Part shown: in pieces, positions 24,609-32,818 of the stretch
Layout: each line of letters opens with the position of its first letter
Numbering within the stretch: the stretch's first letter is position 1
Origin: Roseococcus pinisoli
Lineage (GTDB): Bacteria; Pseudomonadota; Alphaproteobacteria; Acetobacterales; Acetobacteraceae
Direction: 5' to 3'
Assembly: GCF_018413645.1 (NCBI RefSeq)
Contig: NZ_JAHCDA010000001.1
Location: forward strand, 372,001-436,000
DNA length: 64,000 bases
Translations under genes and position numbers: made by a program
Notes under the pieces: model-generated
The model's input: the letters and a program-made list of their open reading frames with translations, nothing else
Databases searched by the model: none
Told to the model about the DNA's origin: nothing

Positions 24609-25307
24609 ATGACACAGCTCCCGGCCAAGCCCGGCAATGCCGCCGTCGCCGCCTTCCTCCGGAAGGTGAACTCGCTTCCCGCCGTTCACGCGGGGCGCGG
24701 CGGGGGGCGGCTGATCTTCGCGGTGGACGCCACCGCCTCGCGCCAGCCCGCCTGGGACCGCGCCTGCCACCTGCAGTCCGAGATGTTCTCCGCGACGCGC
24801 GACCTCGGCGGCCTTGCGGTGCAGCTCGCCTATTGGCGCGGCTACATGGAATTCGCGGCGACGCCCTTCCTGACCGACACGGCCGAGCTGGCGCGGCGCA
24901 TGTCCGGCGTCACCGTGCTGGGCGGCCAGACGCAGATCCTGCGCGTGCTGGAGCATGCGCTGGCCGAGACGAAGCGCGAGCGCGTCCACGCCATCGTGCT
25001 GGTGGGCGACGCCTTCGAGGAGGCGGTCGATCCGATCAGCCACCTCGCCGGGCAGCTCGGCATGCATGGGACGCCGGCCTTCTGCTTCCAGGAAGGCCGC
25101 GACCGGACCGCGGAGGCGGGCTTCCGGCAGGTCGCCAAGCTGTCGGGCGGCGCCTGGGCGCCCTTCGACGCGAGCAGTGCCGAGGCGCTGCGGGAGCTGC
25201 TGCGCGCGGTCGCCGTTTTCGCGGCGGGCGGGCGCTCGGCCCTGGCGCGGCTGCCGGGCGGCGCCGCCTCGCGCATCGCGGGCCAGCTCCCCGCTCCGAA
25301 GGCCTGA
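24609..25307 (+). CDS. VWA-domain protein
   Basis: About 232 residues from ATG 24609, with GGAGAAGG directly upstream (ATG 24588 is an alternative). A von Willebrand A-like fold is indicated by LIFAVDATASRQPAWDRA, where DATAS matches the DxTxS MIDAS metal motif. It is followed by LGGLAVQLAYWRGYMEF, a Thr-containing loop (LGGQTQILRVLEHAL), and AIVLVGDAFEEAVDP with the later MIDAS Asp. No signal peptide or membrane helix is seen, so it is probably cytoplasmic. Only two bases separate it from a membrane-anchored J-domain gene, so the pair is surely co-transcribed. Role unknown. Confidence 0.75.
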   Translation: MTQLPAKPGNAAVAAFLRKVNSLPAVHAGRGGGRLIFAVDATASRQPAWDRACHLQSEMFSATRDLGGLAVQLAYWRGYMEFAATPFLTDTAELARRMSGVTVLGGQTQILRVLEHALAETKRERVHAIVLVGDAFEEAVDPISHLAGQLGMHGTPAFCFQEGRDRTAEAGFRQVAKLSGGAWAPFDASSAEALRELLRAVAVFAAGGRSALARLPGGAASRIAGQLPAPKA

Positions 25308-25309
25308 GG

Positions 25310-25984
25310 ATGGTCGCGCTGGCGATTGGCGGCCTGGTGCTGCTCTCGGCCATCGGGCTGCTGCATGCCTTCGCGAATGCGCGGCCGGCGACGGTCAGGA
25401 CGGCGGTGGTCTGGAGCCTCGGCACGCTGGGCGCGGGGATCTTCGCGCTGATGCTGCTGACCGGCCGCGGCGCCAGCGCGATCTGGGCGCTCGTCATGTT
25501 CGCGCCGGCGCTGCAGCAGGCCTGGCGCAGCTGGCGCACGCGGCGGACCTTCAGCCGGCCCGGGGATTCGAGCGGCGTCGACACCGCGACGCTGGAGATG
25601 CGCCTCGACCTCGCGACCGGTGCGCTGTCGGGCACCGTGCGGCGCGGCGATTTTTCCGGGCGCAGCCTGGCCTCGCTGGACCGGCCGGAGCTGCTGGCCC
25701 TGCTGCGGGATTGCCACGCGCAGGACCCCGAGAGCGTGCCGCTGCTGGAGGCCTGGCTGGACCGGGTGCATCCCGACTGGCGCGAGGAGGAAGCCCCCGC
25801 GCCCTCCGGCGGTCCCATGACCCGCGCCGAGGCGCTGGCCGTGCTCGGCCTCCGGGAGGGCGCCAGCGCGGAGGAGATCCGCGCCGCGCATCGCAAGCTG
25901 ATGCAGGCCGCCCATCCCGACCTCGGCGGCAGCGACTGGCTCGCCAGCCGCATCAACGAGGCGCGGGACCTGCTGCTGAATTGA
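25310..25984 (+). CDS. Membrane-anchored J-domain protein
   Basis: 224 residues. Two N-terminal transmembrane helices (ALAIGGLVLLSAIGLLHAFA and a second around residues 33-62) are followed by a basic segment, a central region (LEMRLDLATGALSGTVRRGD) and a C-terminal J-domain. The J-domain has EALAVLGLREGASAEEIRAA and the HPD motif in QAAHPDLGGSDWL. The Tim14/DjlC-like topology, with the J-domain at the C-terminus and the rest at the membrane, suggests that it recruits DnaK to a membrane site. It starts two bases after the VWA gene. The stop codon lies within a 17-base tandem duplication. Confidence 0.82.
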   Translation: MVALAIGGLVLLSAIGLLHAFANARPATVRTAVVWSLGTLGAGIFALMLLTGRGASAIWALVMFAPALQQAWRSWRTRRTFSRPGDSSGVDTATLEMRLDLATGALSGTVRRGDFSGRSLASLDRPELLALLRDCHAQDPESVPLLEAWLDRVHPDWREEEAPAPSGGPMTRAEALAVLGLREGASAEEIRAAHRKLMQAAHPDLGGSDWLASRINEARDLLLN

Positions 25985-26013
25985 TGTCTCAGCGCGATTG
26001 ATGTCTCAGCGCG
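25980..26013. repeat. Perfect 17-base tandem duplication
   Basis: ATTGATGTCTCAGCGCG occurs at 25980-25996 and again at 25997-26013. The first copy holds the stop of the J-domain gene, the second the stop of the convergent LysR gene. It looks like a recent slip duplication in the gap. Confidence 0.85.
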
Positions 26014-26857
26014 CCGTCGCGCGGATCGCGGCGGCAAGGGCGCGGAGCGAGGCGCGGGCCCGCGGATCCGTCAGGCTCGAATGGATCACGACGTCGAGCG
26101 AGGGCAGCGCCGGCAGGCCGAGCCTCGGCCCGAGGTCGACGGCATCCGCCGGCGCCACGCGCCGCCCCAGCGCCGCCACCGCGACGCCCGCCGAGACGGC
26201 GGCACCGATGGTGGCGACGCCGCCGCCCACGAAAACCTCCGTCCAGGCGATCCCGGCCTCGTCGAGCGCGGAGACGGCCATGCGCCGCACGCCGCAGGGC
26301 TCCGCCTGGGTCGCGAGGCGCAGCGGCTCGCCAGGGCGGTGCTCGAAGTCGGGCGCGCCCATCCAGCCGAAGGCCTCGCGCAGCACGACATCGCCGCCCC
26401 GGCGCCCGGCATCGTGCCGCAGGACGATGGCCGCATCGAGGGCGCCGCCATCCAGCCCCTCGATCACCTCGCGCGAGGCGGCGACATGCATCTCGATCAC
26501 CAGCCCGGGATCGGCGCCGCTCATGCGGCGCAGCAGCAGGGGAAGCTCGGCGCCGATGACGTGATGGCTGATGCCGACGACGAGGCGCCGCCGCTCCAGC
26601 CCGAAGGCGCCCAGCGCCGCCTGATGGGCCGCCACCAGGGAGCGCGCCGGCTCCAGGAACAGGGCGCCATCCGGAGAGAGCCGGACGAGACGCGGCGTGC
26701 GCTCCAGCAGGCGGCGGCCCAGCTCCTGCTCCAGGCGGCGGATCTTCAGGCTCACCGCGGATTGCGTGGTGCCCAGCGCCTCGGCCGCGCGGGTAAAGCT
26801 CTTCAGCTCGGCCACCAGGACGAAGGCCTGGACCGCGCCGGGATCGAGTTCCTTCAT
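26006..26857 (-). CDS. LysR-family transcriptional regulator
   Basis: 283 residues. The N-terminal HTH (AFVLVAELKSFTRAAEALGT, then TQSAVSLKIRRLEQELGRRL) is a textbook LysR DNA-binding domain. It is followed by an effector-binding domain with VVGISHHVIGAELPLLLRRM and VAASREVIEGLDGGALDAA. It is divergent from a tautomerase/aminotransferase pair across about 100 bases that contain a TCAT-N11-ATGA dyad, so it probably activates that pair in response to a pathway metabolite. The gene ends within the tandem duplication. Confidence 0.87.
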   Translation of the reverse strand: MKELDPGAVQAFVLVAELKSFTRAAEALGTTQSAVSLKIRRLEQELGRRLLERTPRLVRLSPDGALFLEPARSLVAAHQAALGAFGLERRRLVVGISHHVIGAELPLLLRRMSGADPGLVIEMHVAASREVIEGLDGGALDAAIVLRHDAGRRGGDVVLREAFGWMGAPDFEHRPGEPLRLATQAEPCGVRRMAVSALDEAGIAWTEVFVGGGVATIGAAVSAGVAVAALGRRVAPADAVDLGPRLGLPALPSLDVVIHSSLTDPRARASLRALAAAIRATAR

Positions 26858-26896
26858 CGCCCCATCATTTCAATCTCTCATCTCTAAAATAGACTT

Positions 26897-26915
26897 TCAT
26901 ATGGTTTCGAAATGA
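26897..26915 (+). promoter_or_regulatory. Candidate LysR (T-N11-A) binding site
   Basis: TCAT (26897-26900), eleven bases, ATGA (26912-26915), within an AT-rich part of the divergent LysR-tautomerase gap. The inner bases include the palindrome TTTCGAAA-like GTTTCGAAA. Spacing and dyad fit the T-N11-A rule for LysR regulators. Confidence 0.45.
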
Positions 26916-26960
26916 TCAACCGCGGCCCAGTTTCACGGCTCACCGTTGAGAGAAACACCG

Positions 26961-27350
26961 ATGCCGTTGACCCGGATTTCCCTGCGGCGGGGAAAATCCC
27001 CCGCCTATCGCCAGGCGATCATGGACAGCCTCTACCTGGCCATGCGCGAGACCTTCGAAGTGCCCGAGGACGACCGGTTCATGACCGTGTCCGAGCATGA
27101 CGGCGACAATTTCAGCTATGGCTCCGGCTTCCTCGACATCGCGCGCAGCGACGACCTGGTCCTGATCCAGCTCACCGTCAGCAACACGCGCAGCGTCGCG
27201 CAGAAGAAGGCGCTGTTCCGGCGGATCGCGGAGCGCCTGTCCGAAAGCCCCGGCCTGCGGCCCGAGGACGTCTTCATCAACCTCGTCGAGGTCGCGCGGG
27301 AGAACTGGTCCTTCGGCCACGGCCTCGCGCAATACGTGCAGGAGGGCTGA
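26961..27350 (+). CDS. Tautomerase superfamily protein
   Basis: 129 residues beginning MPLTRISLRRGKSPAYRQAI. The proline directly after the initiator Met is the catalytic base (Pro1) of the 4-oxalocrotonate tautomerase/MIF superfamily. The length is that of the trimeric MSAD/cis-CaaD-like group, not the 62-residue 4-OT. A second beta-alpha-beta half is visible (LIQLTVSNTRSVAQKKALFR, then EDVFINLVEVARENWSFG), where the family often has its other active-site residues. It probably tautomerises or hydrates a small oxo acid. It lies five bases before an aminotransferase gene and is divergent from LysR. Confidence 0.84.
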   Translation: MPLTRISLRRGKSPAYRQAIMDSLYLAMRETFEVPEDDRFMTVSEHDGDNFSYGSGFLDIARSDDLVLIQLTVSNTRSVAQKKALFRRIAERLSESPGLRPEDVFINLVEVARENWSFGHGLAQYVQEG

Positions 27351-27354
27351 CGCC

Positions 27355-28563
27355 ATGGGGATCGAAACCCTCGCGCCGCGCCTGGCCGGAATCGGCACCT
27401 CGCCCGCCGCCGTGCTGCGCCGCCGGGCGCGTGAGCTCCGCGCTGCCGGGCGCGACGTCATCGAGCTCTCGTCGGGCGATCTCGACTTCCCGACGCCGCC
27501 CCATGTGATCGAGGCCGCCCATCGCGCCGCGCAGGAGGGGGCCACCCGCTACACCAATGTGGACGGCACGCCCGAGCTGAAGGACGCCGTGCGCGAGAAG
27601 TTCCTGCGACGCAACGGACTCGACTACGGCCGCGACGAGGTCATCGTCAGCACGGGCTCCACGCAGGCGATCTTCAACGCCTTCTTCGCGACGCTGGCGC
27701 CGGGCGACGAGGTCATCGTGCCCGTCCCCTGCTGGGCGCCCTATCTGGACCAGGTGCGCCTCGCCGAAGGGGTTCCGGTGCCGCTGGCCTGCCCGCAGAA
27801 CAACGGCTTCAAGCTGCGCCCCGCGGATCTCCGTGCCGCGATCGGCAGCCGGACGCGCTGGCTCATCCTCAACAGCCCCGTCAATCCGACCGGCGCCGTC
27901 TATGGCCGCGACGAGCTCGCCGCGATCGCCGAGGTGCTGCTGGAGCATCCCGACATCGGCGTCGTCGCGGACAGCCTCTACGAGGACATGGTCTTCGACG
28001 GCCGCGCCGTGCCGACCTTGGCCGAGGTGGAGCCGCGCCTGCGGGACCGCGTGCTGACGACCGGCGGCGTCGCCAAGTCCTACGCGATGATGGGCTGGCG
28101 CGTGGGTTATGCGGGCGGGCCGGCGCCGCTCATCGCCGCCCTGTCGCGTATCCAGTCGCAGACGACGGGCGGCGCCTCCTCGGTCAGCCAGGCCGCCGCG
28201 CTCGCCGCGCTGACCGGCCCGCAGGAGCTCCTGGCCGAGCGCGCGTCCATCCTGGCCAGGCGGCGGGACGCCTTCGCCGCCGCGCTCAATGCCTGCGAGG
28301 GCCTGGCCTGCCCGGTGCCGGAGGGGAGCTTCTATCTCTTCATCGATTGCGCCGGCGTGATCGGCAAGCGGACGCCGCAGGGCGCGCGGATCGAGACCGA
28401 TCGCGACTTCGCCGCCTATCTGCTGGACACGGTGGATGTGGTGGTGGTCGCCGGACAGGATTTCGGCTTGTCGCCCTATATCCGCGCGAGCTTCGCCAAT
28501 CCGGACGCGCTGCTGGAGGAGGCAGGCCAGCGCATCCGGCGGGCCTGCGCCGCACTGCGCTGA
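27355..28563 (+). CDS. Class I/II PLP-dependent aminotransferase
   Basis: Fold type I aminotransferase, 402 residues, near the aspartate aminotransferase family. Visible elements: SSGDLDFPTPPHVIEAA, YTNVDGTPELKDAVR, GSTQAIFNAFFATL (PLP phosphate), NSPVNPTGAVYGRDEL, VADSLYEDMVF (Asp and Tyr at PLP) and the Schiff-base lysine in GGVAKSYAMMGWRVGYAGG. Arg near the C-terminus (IRASFANPD) would bind the substrate carboxylate. GGAGG precedes the ATG, in the end of the tautomerase gene. The natural amino acid is unknown; pairing with a tautomerase suggests handling of an unusual 2-oxo acid. Confidence 0.87.
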   Translation: MGIETLAPRLAGIGTSPAAVLRRRARELRAAGRDVIELSSGDLDFPTPPHVIEAAHRAAQEGATRYTNVDGTPELKDAVREKFLRRNGLDYGRDEVIVSTGSTQAIFNAFFATLAPGDEVIVPVPCWAPYLDQVRLAEGVPVPLACPQNNGFKLRPADLRAAIGSRTRWLILNSPVNPTGAVYGRDELAAIAEVLLEHPDIGVVADSLYEDMVFDGRAVPTLAEVEPRLRDRVLTTGGVAKSYAMMGWRVGYAGGPAPLIAALSRIQSQTTGGASSVSQAAALAALTGPQELLAERASILARRRDAFAAALNACEGLACPVPEGSFYLFIDCAGVIGKRTPQGARIETDRDFAAYLLDTVDVVVVAGQDFGLSPYIRASFANPDALLEEAGQRIRRACAALR

Positions 28564-28568
28564 AAAGC

Positions 28569-28596
28569 GCCCCTGGCCCGTGCGCGGGCCAGGGGC
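28569..28596. terminator. Strong hairpin between convergent genes
   Basis: GCCCCTGGCCCG (28569-28580), loop TGCG, CGGGCCAGGGGC (28585-28596): a perfect twelve-base stem in the 41-base convergent gap. AAAA precedes it, giving a T-run for the minus-strand transcript. Confidence 0.8.
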
Positions 28597-28604
28597 ATGT
28601 GGCC

Positions 28605-29714
28605 TCAGGCCATCGCGCCGCGCGCGGCGACCGGCCAGAGGCTTTCCACCCGGCCCTTCCGCACGCCGACATACCAGTCGTAGCGGTCGACCGTCGGGTC
28701 GCAATGGCCGGGGATCAGCCGCAGCTTCTCGCCCAGGCGCGGGCGCAGCGCGGGATCCTCCACCGTCAGCTTCCCGTGCTCGTCCGAGGCGCTGACATAG
28801 GAGACACCGGGCCGGCCGGAGACGACGGGGAAGCCGCTATCGGTCGGCATCGCCTTGTGGCCGGCATCCACCACCGCGACCTGCGGCGAGGAGGCGCTCA
28901 TCACCGTCGCCAGCACGAAGAGCGCGTGCTGGAAGGGCGGCGCCTCGGTGTTGCGGGCATAGTCGGCATCCATGAAGGCGTAGGAGCCGGCCTGGAGCTC
29001 GGTGTACACGCCGCTCGCCAGCTCGTGCTGGAAGCTGCCGGAGCCGGCGCCGCCCACCACGGGGCATTCGAGCCCGCGCTGGCGCAGCTGCTCCACCGTG
29101 CGGCGCGAGGCCTCGACCGCGCTGGCGATGGCCGTCGCGCGGACCTGCGGGTCGCGGATGTGCTGGGCGCTGCCGTGATAGGCCTGGATGCCGTAGAAGC
29201 GCAGGTGCTTCGAGGCGGCGATCACCTCCGCCAGGGCCACCGCCGGCGGGCCCGCCTGCACGCCGCAGCGCTTGCCGCCCACGTCGATCTCGACCAGCAC
29301 GGGGATGCGCACGCCGGCCGCCTCGGCCGCCTGCTCGATGGCCGCGACCTGCGCGGGATCGTCCACGCAGATGGAGACCCGGGAGATCTTCGCCAGCGCC
29401 GCGAGACGCGCCAGCTTGCGCGCGCCCACCACCTGGTTGGTCACCATCACGTCGGGCACGCCGCCCCAGGCGAGGATCTCGGCCTCGCCCACCTTCTGCA
29501 CGCATTGGCCGATGGCGCCGCGGTCCATCTGCAGCCGCGCGATGACCGGCGACTTGTGGGTCTTCGCATGCGCGCGAAGCTTCACATTCGTCCCCGCCAG
29601 GAAGCCGGCCATGGTGTCGAGATTGTGCTCGAAGGCGTCGAGGTCGAGGATCAGGGCGGGGGTGTCGACCTCGTCCTCGCGCATGCCGGGTTCGGCGGGA
29701 GGGGATTGAAGCAT
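28605..29714 (-). CDS. D-threonine aldolase-like / DSD1-family PLP enzyme
   Basis: 369 residues with an alanine-racemase-type N-terminal TIM barrel and a C-terminal beta domain. The PLP lysine is expected in RAHAKTHKSP (Lys51). The metal-binding motif near the C-terminus is GHCDPT: His337 and Asp339 match the H-x-D pair of D-threonine aldolase, whereas eukaryotic-type D-serine dehydratase uses H-x-C. It probably splits D-threonine or D-3-hydroxyaspartate into glycine/glyoxylate products, or deaminates a D-hydroxy amino acid. ATG 29714 has AAGGA six bases upstream. It is divergent, by 47 bases, from a flavin amine oxidase gene, hinting at shared amino-acid catabolism. Confidence 0.83.
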   Translation of the reverse strand: MLQSPPAEPGMREDEVDTPALILDLDAFEHNLDTMAGFLAGTNVKLRAHAKTHKSPVIARLQMDRGAIGQCVQKVGEAEILAWGGVPDVMVTNQVVGARKLARLAALAKISRVSICVDDPAQVAAIEQAAEAAGVRIPVLVEIDVGGKRCGVQAGPPAVALAEVIAASKHLRFYGIQAYHGSAQHIRDPQVRATAIASAVEASRRTVEQLRQRGLECPVVGGAGSGSFQHELASGVYTELQAGSYAFMDADYARNTEAPPFQHALFVLATVMSASSPQVAVVDAGHKAMPTDSGFPVVSGRPGVSYVSASDEHGKLTVEDPALRPRLGEKLRLIPGHCDPTVDRYDWYVGVRKGRVESLWPVAARGAMA

Positions 29715-29761
29715 GGACGTTCCTTGCAAAGGCGCGGGTATTGGAAAGGCATGATGCGGTG

Positions 29762-31024
29762 ATGCGGCGGAATGATCCAGACGTGGTGGTCATCGGCGCG
29801 GGCTGCGCCGGCATCGCGGCGGCGCGCGCCCTCGTCGCCGCAGGGAAAAGCTGCGCGGTGCTGGAGGCGGGGAGCCGCGTGGGCGGCCGGGCGCATACCT
29901 CGGGCACGCTGGGCACGCCCTTCGACCGCGGCGCCACCTGGCTGCATCAGGCGCAGGAAAATCCGCTGACCGCTTTCATCGGCGCGCATATCGATCACGA
30001 CACGGTGCGCGGCCGGCACTTGCATCTGGGCGACCGCTTCGCGAATCGCGCCGAGCTCGCCGCCTATGAGCGCGCCCTCGATGTCTTCGAGACGGCCATC
30101 GTCGAAGCCCCGCCCGAGCCCGACCGCGCGGTGTCCGAGGTGGTGCCGCAGGGCGGCCCCTGGGATGCGACCATCGCGCATTGGCTGGGCGCGCAGATCA
30201 ATGCGGCGGAGCTCTCGCTCATCTCGCTGCGCGACTATGTCGCCGTGGATCTCGAAGGGCCGAACCTGCTGCCGGAGGAAGGCGTCGGCGCGCTGGTGGC
30301 GCGGCTGGCGGAAGGCCTGCCGATCCGGCTGGACCACGCGGTCACGCATCTGCGCTGGGACGGGCCGGGCGTGGTCGTGGAAGGCGAATGGGGCACGCTG
30401 CGCGCGGGCGCCGCCATCGTCACCGTCTCCACCGGCGTGCTGGCAGCGGGCGGCCTGCGCTTCACGCCTGAGCTGCCCGCCGAGACCCTCGACGCCATCC
30501 ACGGCCTGCCGCTCGGCCTGCTGACGAAATACGGCTTCCGGACCACGGGCGGGGACCGGCTGGGCATGGCGCCCTTCCATTCCGCGCGGCGCCTGGTGGA
30601 GCGGGGCACGCGCGCTTCCATGAGCTGGATCTTCTGGCCCTTCGGGCGTGATCAGGTCTTCGGCTTCGTCGGCGGCGCGCAGGCCTGGGAGCTCTCACGG
30701 CAGGGCCTGGCCGCGACGGAAGCCGCGGCCCGGGCCGATTTCGCCGCGATGTTCGGCGGGGAGGGCGCGCGCCTGCTGGGCCCGGCCGTCATCGCCGATT
30801 GGGGCGCCGACCCGCTCTTCCGCGGCAGCTACACCCATGCGCGGCCGGGCCATCACGAATCCCGCGCATGGCTGGCGCGGCCGCTCGCCGGCGGCCGGCT
30901 GCGCTTCGCCGGCGAGGCCTGCCACTCGCGCTTCGCCGGCACGGTCGCCGGCGCCTGGCTCTCCGGCGAGGCCGCTGCGAGGGGCCTCCTGGACAAGCGC
31001 GGCACGGTGGCCGACGCTTCCTGA
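29762..31024 (+). CDS. Flavin-containing amine oxidase family protein
   Basis: 420 residues. The FAD dinucleotide motif VVVIGAGCAGIAAARAL and the GG doublet GSRVGGRAHT lie at the N-terminus, followed by FDRGATWLHQ. The C-terminal FAD motif reads RLRFAGEACHSRFAGTVAGA, as in monoamine oxidases, polyamine oxidases and amino-acid oxidases. Residues PLGLLTKYGF and RASMSWIFWPF resemble the substrate channel region. ATG 29762 is chosen; TTG 29741 is an alternative. No signal peptide. It is 36 bases before a family-5 solute receptor gene on the same strand, so the imported solute may be an amine or amino-acid derivative. Confidence 0.82.
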   Translation: MRRNDPDVVVIGAGCAGIAAARALVAAGKSCAVLEAGSRVGGRAHTSGTLGTPFDRGATWLHQAQENPLTAFIGAHIDHDTVRGRHLHLGDRFANRAELAAYERALDVFETAIVEAPPEPDRAVSEVVPQGGPWDATIAHWLGAQINAAELSLISLRDYVAVDLEGPNLLPEEGVGALVARLAEGLPIRLDHAVTHLRWDGPGVVVEGEWGTLRAGAAIVTVSTGVLAAGGLRFTPELPAETLDAIHGLPLGLLTKYGFRTTGGDRLGMAPFHSARRLVERGTRASMSWIFWPFGRDQVFGFVGGAQAWELSRQGLAATEAAARADFAAMFGGEGARLLGPAVIADWGADPLFRGSYTHARPGHHESRAWLARPLAGGRLRFAGEACHSRFAGTVAGAWLSGEAAARGLLDKRGTVADAS

Positions 31025-31060
31025 AGCGGCGCGGATGACGCCGGTCCAGGAGAGGTTTCA

Positions 31061-32638
31061 ATGTCCATCAGCCGCCGCGGTCTCGCGGCTCTCGCCGCCC
31101 TTCCGCTCGCCGCCCCGGCCTTCGCCCAGAACCGGGGCGATCCGCGCGTGCTGCGGATCAAGCTCTTCGGCGATCTGCGGGCCCTCGATCCCTTCGTCAG
31201 CCCCGAATACATGGCCCGCAACCATGGCTACATGGTTTACGACACGCTCTTCGCGCTGGATTCGAAGATGCGCCCGCAACCGCAGATGGTCGCGAGCCAC
31301 AGCACCAGCCCCGACGGCCTGACCTGGAACTTCACCCTTCGCGACAATCTCCGCTTCCACGACGGCGCGCCCGTCACCAGCGAGGACGTCATCGCCTCGC
31401 TGCGGCGCTGGTCCATCCGTGACGGGCATGGCGGGCAAATGCTGGCCGAGGGCAACCGCCTGGAGGCCGTGGATGCGAAGAGCTTCCGCCTCGTGCTGCA
31501 GCGCCCCTGGCCGCTGGTGCTGGACGCGCTGGCGAAGCCCTCGGGCCTGCCCGCCTTCATCATGCCGGCCCGCATCGCCTCCACGCCCATCACCACGCCC
31601 ATCACCGATGCCACGGGCTCCGGCCCCTACAAGCTGGCGCGCGAGGATTGGCGCCTCGGCGACCGCACCACCTATCGCCGCAACACCGACTACGTGCCGC
31701 GCGCCGAGCCCTCGGACGGCCTGGCCGGTGCCAAGATCGGCAAGGTCGACGTCATCGAATGGGTGTCGCTGCCCGACGCGGCGACGGCCCTGAACGCGCT
31801 GCAGACCGGCGAGCTCGACATCTTCGAGGAGCTTCCGCCGGACCTCTTCCCCGTGGTCCAGCGCAACCGCAACCTGCGCCTCGCCGCGCAGGACAATGCG
31901 GGCGTGCAGCCGAGCTTCCGGATGAACCACGTCGTCGCGCCCTTCGACAATGTGAAACTGCGCCAGGCGATGCGCCTGCTGGTGGATCCGGCCGAGATGA
32001 TGCCGGCCTATATGACCGATCCCGCGCGCTGGCAGGATTGCCGGAGCTTCTTCCCCTGCTCCTCGCCCTTCCACACGAGCGAGGGCTGGGTCACGCCGAA
32101 CCTCGACCTCGCGCGCACGGCTGTGCAGCAATCGGGCTATGACGGGACGCCCGTCGTCATCCTGGATGCGCAGGACAGCACGATCAGCAGCACCTTCGCG
32201 CGCGTCTCGGCCGACCGGCTGCGGCGCGTGGGCATGAACGTCGACCTCCAGGCCATGGACTGGGCGACGCTGGTGACGCGCCGCCTCTCCAAGAACCCGT
32301 CGAACCAGGGCGGCTGGAACCTCTTCGTCTCGGCGCCGGCGGCGGTGGATATCATGGACCCGGTCAGCCACAACGGCATGCGCGCGGCCGCGGCACGGAC
32401 CGCCCTGCCCGGCTGGCCCGACGATCCGGAGCTGGAGCGCCTGCGCGACGCCTTCGCCGCGGCCGGCACGCTTGAGGAGCGCCGCCGCCTGGCCATGGCC
32501 TCGCAGCTGCGCGCGCTGGAGGTGGTGCCCTATATCCCCATCGGCATGATGAGCCTGGTGCGCGGCCACAGCGCGCGGCTCTCCGGCATCCTGGAAGCGG
32601 CGATCCCGGTCTACTGGAACATCACCAAGGCGGCGTGA
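31061..32638 (+). CDS. ABC transporter substrate-binding protein, family 5
   Basis: Periplasmic DppA/OppA-type receptor, 525 residues, distinct from the three tandem copies. The signal MSISRRGLAALAALPLAAPA is cleaved near AFAQ and is Tat-like. Motifs: LRIKLFGDLRALDPF, TLRDNLRFHDGAPVTSEDVI, ATGSGPYKLAREDW and the C-terminal VVPYIPIGMMSLVRGHSARL. AGGAGAGG lies just ahead of the ATG. It is probably co-transcribed with the amine oxidase gene. A terminator follows, and no permease or ATPase genes are linked. Confidence 0.87.
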   Translation: MSISRRGLAALAALPLAAPAFAQNRGDPRVLRIKLFGDLRALDPFVSPEYMARNHGYMVYDTLFALDSKMRPQPQMVASHSTSPDGLTWNFTLRDNLRFHDGAPVTSEDVIASLRRWSIRDGHGGQMLAEGNRLEAVDAKSFRLVLQRPWPLVLDALAKPSGLPAFIMPARIASTPITTPITDATGSGPYKLAREDWRLGDRTTYRRNTDYVPRAEPSDGLAGAKIGKVDVIEWVSLPDAATALNALQTGELDIFEELPPDLFPVVQRNRNLRLAAQDNAGVQPSFRMNHVVAPFDNVKLRQAMRLLVDPAEMMPAYMTDPARWQDCRSFFPCSSPFHTSEGWVTPNLDLARTAVQQSGYDGTPVVILDAQDSTISSTFARVSADRLRRVGMNVDLQAMDWATLVTRRLSKNPSNQGGWNLFVSAPAAVDIMDPVSHNGMRAAAARTALPGWPDDPELERLRDAFAAAGTLEERRRLAMASQLRALEVVPYIPIGMMSLVRGHSARLSGILEAAIPVYWNITKAA

Positions 32639-32644
32639 AAGCGC

Positions 32645-32677
32645 GGGCGGCGCAGGCCAACAGGGCCTGTGCCGCCC
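32645..32677 (+). terminator. Terminator-like hairpin after the family-5 receptor
   Basis: GGGCGGC-G-CAGGCC, loop AACAG, GGCCTG-T-GCCGCCC: fourteen pairs including one G-U, seven bases past the stop codon. No strong T-run. Confidence 0.7.
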
Positions 32678-32751
32678 GACCATCGGGCGGTTTCGGGAAG
32701 AGAAGGCACTCAAGGTATTTCATGAATTTTCATGACTATATGGCGAATATA

Positions 32752-32780
32752 TTTACTTGATATAAATCAGTCTCAATAAT
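32752..32780 (+). promoter_or_regulatory. Candidate sigma-70 promoter in an AT-rich leader
   Basis: TTTACT (32752-32757), 17 bases, AATAAT (32775-32780), inside a strikingly AT-rich tract (about 32715-32790) that stands out from the GC-rich surroundings. It would transcribe the orphan gene at 32819. Weak match, so tentative. Confidence 0.35.
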
Positions 32781-32818
32781 AACAATCCGCGCCAATACTC
32801 GAACGTCGTGGAAATCCG

